The translations under genes and the position numbers were made by a program. This document shows positions 58,904 through 64,000 of a DNA stretch of 64,000 bases, one piece after another (within the stretch, counting starts at the first letter, position 1; every line of letters starts with the position of its first letter). The stretch is taken from positions 127,233,866 through 127,297,865 of the forward strand of contig NC_090023.1 in the NCBI RefSeq assembly GCF_037176765.1, given 5' to 3'. Origin of the DNA: Anolis sagrei. Taxonomy: Eukaryota; Chordata; Lepidosauria; Squamata; Anolidae. The notes under the pieces are model-generated. The model was not told where the DNA came from. It ran no database searches and saw nothing but the letters and a program-made list of their open reading frames with translations.

Positions 58904-59571
58904 TGGCCCCATCTACGCTGCTATAGAACATCTGGATTATCTGCTTTGAACTGGATTATATGGCCGTATAGGCTCATATAATCCAGTTCAAATCATATGA
59001 TGTGGATTATCTACTTTGAATATTTATTTATTTATTTACAGTTTTTATATTCCACTCTTCTCACCCCACAGCGGACTCAGGGTGGATCACAATGCACATA
59101 TACATGGTAAACATTCAATGCCATAGACACACAACATATATAGACAGACACACAGAGGCTATTTAACTTTCCAGCTTCATGAGGGTATGATCAAATTCTG
59201 GCCACTGGGGGAGCTGTCGCTTCACTGTCCACTTGTGACACCGATGGAGTACTTCCTCATTTTTTTGCACGCTGCTTGAAATTTTTATGGCGTTGGAAAT
59301 TAGTTAAATTAGCTTCCCCGCATAAGTGGTATCTACATTTCCTACTTGACAGATACAACTGTCCTTCAAGCTGCAAGCTAGACAAATGGTCGGGAACTTA
59401 CTCCAACCCAGCTGGCTTTGAACTCACGACCTTTCGGTCAGTAGTGATTTTAATGCAGCTGACTCACAACCAGCTGCACCACAACCCAGTCCTTTGGATT
59501 ATATGGCAGTGTAGATCCAGCCTGGCAGTGTAGATCCATCTGGATTATATGACAGTGTAGATCCAGCCTGT
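58904..59571. mobile_element. MITE, 'ATAATCC' family, split by a SINE
   Basis: The left half 58904-59020 (GGCCCCATCTACGCTGC ... ATCTACTTTGAA) and right part 59494-59571 surround a retroposon. The right end is duplicated: GGCAGTGTAGATCCA occurs twice, about 25 bp apart. Confidence 0.75.
59021..59492 (-). mobile_element. Composite tRNA-derived SINE inserted in a MITE
   Basis: On the minus strand the head (AGCTGGTTGTGAGTCAGCTG, ACCGAAAGGTCGTGAGTTC) is tRNA-like. The tail is GATCCACCCTGAGTCCGC then GTAAATAAATAAATA. Its 3' half resembles the element at 24225-24600. Confidence 0.78.
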
Positions 59572-60013
59572 GTCTTGTGGGCTTCAGAACTGAAATATTC
59601 CAGACTTTTCTTCTTGCTCTTCAGAAACTGAAACCAGAGTTTTCTTTTTTTCTTCTTTGTAAATCTAAGAATGCTGATGTTATCCATCTTGCAGAGATAT
59701 CATTCCCTGGGGAGTGTTTTTGGTACTGGAGATAGCGGCTGTTGTGGAAACACGGTCTTCAGAACGAGATTGGAAGAGATAACTGTCTTTCAAGTCACCT
59801 TTAGAGCCTCTGTGAATGTAGATTTCAAAGCAGGTTGTGGGTGCGCCTGCCCAGTATTCCCACATTGCTATTTACAGGGAGTCAAAACTGAGCAGCATGT
59901 TGCTAAAATGACTTAGTTACGGATCCCTTTGGTATGTCTTCATAGGCATTCTTCTCAAAAGTAATCTCCCAAGCTCTAGTTTTTGTTATGTTTTCCTTGT
60001 AATGAACATAAGC
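59572..60013. other. Unassigned sequence
   Basis: Nothing recognised. Confidence 0.5.
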
Positions 60014-60021
60014 ACTCTGCT

Positions 60022-60324
60022 CAGGCATGTAGCTGGGGGGGGGGGGGGGGTGGAGGGGCTTCAGCCCCCCCCCCCCCCAAAATTCTCATGGTGGTTCATG
60101 AAAAGGCCTTACTGGTGCATTATTTAAATTGTTATGTTTATTCATATCATGATCTGATCACCATACTCAATATATCCCATATGCATGGGGGTATTGGGGT
60201 AATGATACAAAAGGTTTGCTAGGCTAGACCCTCTTTCACTCAGACTCAGCCTCCCCCGAACCCACCCCTGAAAATTTTTTAGCCCCCCCCCCCCCCCCGA
60301 AACAAAATCCTGGCTATGGGCCTG
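60022..60324. mobile_element. hAT MITE with G/C homopolymer arms, exact 8-bp TSD
   Basis: Starts CAGGCATGTAGCTGG and ends CTGGCTATGGGCCTG. ACTCTGCT lies on both sides (60014-60021, 60325-60332). Inside are a run of about 18 G (60035-60051), a run of about 14 C (60066-60079) and another C run (60283-60299). Confidence 0.92.
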
Positions 60325-60532
60325 ACTCTGCTTAATCAGATAAAGGCTGATCCAGCATCCTGTATCCCAAAGCAGTTAAGCAGATGCCTATGGAAAACCA
60401 ACACACACACCTGAATACAACAGCACTCTTTTGCTCACGTTCTCCAGCAAATGGTACTCAAAGGCATATTGCATCTGACACTGAAAGTGATGTATTACCA
60501 TGATGACACTGAAAGTGATGTATTACCATGAT

Positions 60533-60614
60533 CTTGTATCCACACTGCAGAATCTGTGGCAGTTTGATACCACTTTAACTGCCATTGCTCCATCCTATGG
60601 GATCCTGGCCTTTC

Positions 60615-60618
<4 letters not shown>
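60533..60618. mobile_element. MITE fragment ('CCACACTGCAGAATCTG' family)
   Basis: TATCCACACTGCAGAATCTG, GGCAGTTTGATACCACTTTA, ACTGCCATTGCTCCATCC: left half of the GGATCCTGG-type MITE. Confidence 0.6.
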
Positions 60619-60651
<33 letters not shown>

Positions 60652-60740
60652 TAATATTTTATTTATTTACAGGTTATACTGTATAAGCAGACACAGGCAA
60701 ACCTTTAATGCAGTATTACAATGACATACAATGAGGCACA
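60616..60740 (-). repeat. (AAT)n with retroposon tail
   Basis: Eleven AAT units, then TATTTTATTTATTTACAGG and a tail-like segment. Confidence 0.6.
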
Positions 60741-60787
60741 AACACGGAGATAAAGGCAAAGTTTCTCTTTTCATTTCTGGCTCTGGA

Positions 60788-61022
60788 GGTGGTGCTCTAC
60801 TCTGGTTCTAGGGGAAGTGCTCTTTCTCCATTTCCAAGCAGAGGAGCCTGCATCCATAGACACCTCATGGTCATGTGGCTGGCATGACTGTTTGAAGCAT
60901 TTTTGTTGTTGTTTTGTTTTGGTTTTTTTTTTGTTTTGCTTTTTCCCACCGAAGCGGTACCTATTGATTTACTCACATTTGCATGCTTTCAAACTGTTAG
61001 GTTAGCAGGAGCTAGGGCTAAC
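60788..61022 (-). mobile_element. tRNA-derived squamate SINE, partial, with a T-rich insertion
   Basis: CCATAGACACCTCATGGTCA, GTGGCTGGCATGACTG and AAGCGGTACCTATTGATTTA are in SINE order on the reverse strand. A GTTTTGTTTTGG-type T/G tract at 60901-60945 expands the middle. The tRNA head is missing. Confidence 0.78.
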
Positions 61023-61432
61023 AAATTGTTATGCAATTTAGGATTTTAAATCTTTAGTTAAGTCTTGGTGATCTGCAATAACAGAAGATATTTTAAGGAG
61101 GGTCCATGGTAAAGAAAAGGTTAAAAATCACTGACTTAAAATATTGAGTTTTCCCCCCAGGAGTTTTGTCTTTGATGGAGGAAGTCTATAACTTACAGGT
61201 TCTCAGGGGCAGAAAACTGGTCCTCTGAATGCATCCACACATGCTGTATGTGAATGAACTAGGGAGCTTCCTTTATACCAAGATGGAAGCTCTTGTAAAT
61301 ATTAGAGCATAACATTCTATATTTATGTTTGGTTAAACCTCTCAACAGACTCTTATGTACCATAATAACTACTGGATTGATCCCCCCCTGCCATTTTAAT
61401 ATTGACTTTAGCCTGTACTTGTAATTCTAAGT
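61023..61432. other. Unassigned sequence
   Basis: Nothing recognised. Confidence 0.5.
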
Positions 61433-61650
61433 GGCATCCAGACAGCATCTATAGTGTGTGCCCTCCCATGTTTTCCCCTGGAGTGTCCAGATGATGCTTC
61501 AGGGAAAAACAAATGCTTTCAGCATAAAGCAGGAAAACCCTGCTTTGTGCTGAAGTAATTGGTCTGCTGAAAAGACCCGGGTCTTTCAGAAGACCTGGGT
61601 CTTTTTAAAACACGATTGCTCCCAGGTTAAAGGGATGTGTGGAACCGCCC
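61433..61650. mobile_element. Short TIR element related to 3282-4355
   Basis: GGCATCCAGACAGCATC on the left; the reverse complement of the right end is GGGCGGTTCCACACATC. The middle has an inverted ACCCGGGTCTTTCAGAAGAC. Confidence 0.6.
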
Positions 61651-62142
61651 TAAGATACCATAGATACTATAGAAGCTAGTCCGGGAATATATGTAAACAC
61701 AAAACTATCCCAGGGGCTGACATATGAAGGCCACCTGCTTTGTAAAAAGTGATTTTAAAGGTAACTTAGGAACTGATATTCTTTGTTTTCCAGGAGATGT
61801 GACAAAGTACCCAAGGTAACTTTGTAGAAACAGCAAGAAGTATCTCTGTTTGCTGTCAATTATTTAATGTGCTGTTATTATTCTTTATCGCCTTTGGTTA
61901 GGCACAGAGTAAGAGCAGTATGCAACAACATTTTTATACACATTTAAAAGTAAAATCTTTGGGAAGCCCTTGGGCCAAATAGAACATTTCATATTTCTGA
62001 ATGAAGTCTTCTATGATTTCCATGCTCTTTCAAAATCTCATGAATGGACACATTTTACTCATTCAATAATCTCTTGGGACAAAGGCAACTTTTTCATTCG
62101 GGGAAAATCAGAAGTGGATGTCCTAAAGAGAAATGCATCAGG
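61651..62142 (-). other. Presumed 3' UTR and downstream flank of OXGR1-like copy B
   Basis: Non-coding; contains the possible ATTAAA at 61863. Confidence 0.4.
61863..61868 (-). promoter_or_regulatory. Possible polyadenylation signal (ATTAAA) for OXGR1-like copy B
   Basis: The variant signal ATTAAA on the minus strand lies about 275 nt past the stop. No AATAAA was seen closer. Weak evidence. Confidence 0.25.
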
Positions 62143-63183
62143 TCATAACTTGAATATTTCAGTCTTTTTGAAATCAGTACCACTTGCTCTTGGTTGTATT
62201 ATGTTGCTTGACTTCCATCGTAGGAGACACTGAATGGCTTGTTGGAAATTATCACTGATTACGGCATAAATCAACAAATTGCAGCATGTGTTCATGGCAG
62301 CCATCGGTTTGGAAACAACATAGATAGCATGAACATGGGTCTCAACATCACACCTCACTGGGTGTATCCTTAATTCAATCTGAATTATTCTAAAGACATG
62401 GAATGGTAGGAAGCACACGTAAAAGACTACCAGAAGTAGAAAGGCAAGATTGCGAGCCTTTCGTTTATAACGGTTTTGAGTGTGGAGCCCTGTTGCCAAG
62501 GTATAGATTATGGCAATGTAGCAGAGAGATACAGTTATTAAAGGCAAGAAGAAGGCTAAGCCACTTAGAAGCCAGACATACCACCTGATAACATCCACAT
62601 CGTCAGAACGAGAGAGTTCAAGACACAAAGATTGGTTCTCATGGTTTTTTGAGGTAATAAAGTAGTTGAAAGGACTCACGGCCAACAGTGAAATTAACCA
62701 AGATGCACAACATGCCAGAGTAACCCATCCCTTTTTTCGAACAAGGAGGCAACGTATTGGGTGGACAATCGCAAAGTATCGGAAGATGCTGAAGCAGGTT
62801 AGAAAGAGGATGCTGCTGTACAGATTGAACTGGAAGGTGAAGCGGATGAACTTGCACAGGAAATCTCCGAAGACCCAGTGTTCTCCATTGGCATAGTAGT
62901 GAATCAGGAAAGGAAGGCTAATTAAGTATAGTAAGTCCGTGCAGGCCAAGTTGAACATGATGATGGTGCTGCTTTTCCAGGGCCTCATCTTGAAAGTATA
63001 CACCCATAGTGCTATAATGTTGCCCAGGAAGCCAATGAAAAAGATCAAACCATAAAAGGGTGGCAGGTAGGATTTTATGAATTTATGGATGTCATCAGTG
63101 CAATTCACAGGAGCGGCTTCATCATAACTTGGCAGTGTGTTGGTCAAATTTGCTGAAGACACCTCTGTGTTTGTTGATAGCAT
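62143..63183 (-). CDS. OXGR1: OXGR1-like class A GPCR (copy B), 2-oxoglutarate receptor family
   Basis: A complete 346-residue seven-helix receptor in one open exon. The stretch FKMRPWKSSTIIM, ACTDLLYL, SLPFLIHYYA and FNLYSSILFLTCFSIFRY is almost identical to human OXGR1, which makes the family call firm. Landmarks: sequons N12, N27 and N183 (second extracellular loop), N55 (1.50), D83 (2.50), C110 with C187, F134-R135-Y136 replacing DRY as in human OXGR1, P260, N302 and the DNFQQA helix-8 start. Pocket positions: R114 (3.29), H262 (6.52) and R265 (6.55) are kept; 3.33 is Q118 (His in human), 6.58 is Q268 (Arg in human) and 7.39 is K292 (Arg in human), so a positive charge stays at 7.39. A second disulfide C28-C278 is possible. 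It is transcribed toward copy A, which lies about 20.5 kb downstream on the same strand. The C-tail is 9 residues longer than in human and ends TEIFKL. Either copy, or both, could be the ortholog of mammalian OXGR1. Confidence 0.95.
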   Translation of the reverse strand: MLSTNTEVSSANLTNTLPSYDEAAPVNCTDDIHKFIKSYLPPFYGLIFFIGFLGNIIALWVYTFKMRPWKSSTIIMFNLACTDLLYLISLPFLIHYYANGEHWVFGDFLCKFIRFTFQFNLYSSILFLTCFSIFRYFAIVHPIRCLLVRKKGWVTLACCASWLISLLAVSPFNYFITSKNHENQSLCLELSRSDDVDVIRWYVWLLSGLAFFLPLITVSLCYIAIIYTLATGLHTQNRYKRKARNLAFLLLVVFYVCFLPFHVFRIIQIELRIHPVRCDVETHVHAIYVVSKPMAAMNTCCNLLIYAVISDNFQQAIQCLLRWKSSNIIQPRASGTDFKKTEIFKL

Positions 63184-63190
63184 TGTGAGG

Positions 63191-63192
63191 CT
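63191..63192 (-). promoter_or_regulatory. Probable 3' splice acceptor just before OXGR1-like copy B
   Basis: On the minus strand a strong run of pyrimidines (about 63193-63222, C/T rich) ends in AG 7 nt before the ATG. It mirrors copy A and supports a common gene structure with non-coding 5' exon(s). Confidence 0.6.
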
Positions 63193-64000
63193 TTAGAGAA
63201 AGAGAAAAAAGGAAGGAAGTATTAGCATACGTGTGTTTAGATCTCTGGTTCCCAATGTGAGGCAATCTGAGTGAGTTATCAGCATTGAGTTTTTACATTT
63301 CTTATAGTTCTATGGACCTCATATATAGTATATAAATATATATATTGTTACATAGACATTTTAAAAATTAAAATCAAAATGAACAAGGTGGTCAGCTGGT
63401 GTCAATGGAGAGGAGAAAAGCCCATTAATAGAGAGGAAGGTGAGATCATAGAGTTAACTAGAGAGTGCAAGAGCACAGAAAAGTGAGGCCACTTTCATGC
63501 CAAACACCTCACCCCTCTCAGTGGTCTTTCAACATTACAAGCTATACAAACTATATTAAAATGTCTTTTTGTTCTGCGTATGAATGTAGCAAAAACTTTG
63601 GGAAAAATTCCAGAGCACCATTATTACTTTCATAGATAAGTCAAAACTTTTGTGTGAAAAAAATGATCCGCTGCAAGAAAATTAACATTTTTTCACATAT
63701 TCTCACCAAATATATGCAATTAAGTTGTACACTAAAGTTACCCTGAATTCAAAGCAGATTACTCAAATCAATTTGTTATTTTATTTTTGTTTTTTACGGA
63801 TGCCATATTCTTTGGACTCTTGTTTAGACCAAGTTAACATCTTTTTTTTTGCTTCTTCCATGTGAACAGGAGGAGTTCACTTTTTGAGAATAAGAATTAT
63901 ATGTCAGAGGGAGGCATCAGGATTTTAGAGATGCTTAGGTAGGACATGGCCAAAAAAAGGTTGGGAACCTCTGGTTTTGACACAGTGACTTGAATGCAGA
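63193..64000 (-). other. Presumed intron upstream of OXGR1-like copy B
   Basis: AT-rich, with the pyrimidine tract at its 3' end. A GGTTGGGAACCTCTGG hAT-end fragment lies at about 63960-63975. The first exon is not visible. Confidence 0.4.

Noticed and set aside
62666-62896. Plus and minus open frames inside copy B
   Set aside because: Shadows of the receptor coding region in other frames.

Overview
The window is nuclear DNA of a vertebrate, almost certainly a squamate reptile (lizard or snake). The strongest taxonomic signal is a tRNA-derived Sauria-type SINE at 53.5 kb (box-like head, tail ending in CTCCTGACAC). Five copies of a second squamate-type SINE ending in GGGGAAACCTTTACC agree with it, as do CR1 and L1 LINEs and many copies of short palindromic DNA elements typical of squamate genomes. 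There is nothing prokaryotic: no operons, CRISPR arrays, rRNA or tRNA genes. I cannot name the species.

Only two intact host genes can be supported. Both lie on the minus strand and both are single-coding-exon class A GPCRs of the OXGR1 (GPR99, 2-oxoglutarate / LTE4 receptor) family: 62143-63183 (346 aa, 'copy B', upstream in transcription) and 40691-41680 (329 aa, 'copy A'). They sit head-to-tail about 20.5 kb apart and look like an old tandem duplication. Each has a polypyrimidine tract and AG 7-8 nt before its ATG, so both probably have 5' non-coding exons joined just before the start codon, as expected for this family. They differ from each other and from mammalian OXGR1 at positions thought to bind the ligand carboxylates. 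That is the most biologically interesting observation here.

The rest is repeats and unassigned non-coding DNA. 0-12 kb: a long CR1 LINE with a nearly open reverse transcriptase, a TIR-bearing DNA transposon, an L2/CR1-like LINE 3' end and MITEs. 12-14.4 kb: an LTR followed by a tRNA-Leu-type primer site. 16.5-18.2 kb: an L1 3' end split by two DNA transposons. 19-27 kb: SINEs, a mariner-like MITE with a nested SINE, and hAT MITEs. 27.3-29.3 kb: a decayed non-CR1 LINE. 30.8-31.7 kb: a second LTR with the same tRNA-Leu primer type on the opposite strand. 32-38 kb: a hAT transposase remnant, CR1 pieces and a palindromic element inserted in CR1. 44.9-62 kb, between the two receptor genes: palindromic elements, a CR1 split by an LTR-like block, a Sauria SINE, a repeat with a 143-bp internal period, and several MITEs.

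No convincing undescribed multi-gene system is present. The best leads are the diverged OXGR1 tandem pair and a palindromic repeat family whose copies are flanked by 13-14 bp direct repeats. Such long duplications are unusual for a DNA transposon and suggest retroposition. Boundaries of most repeats are by-eye estimates.
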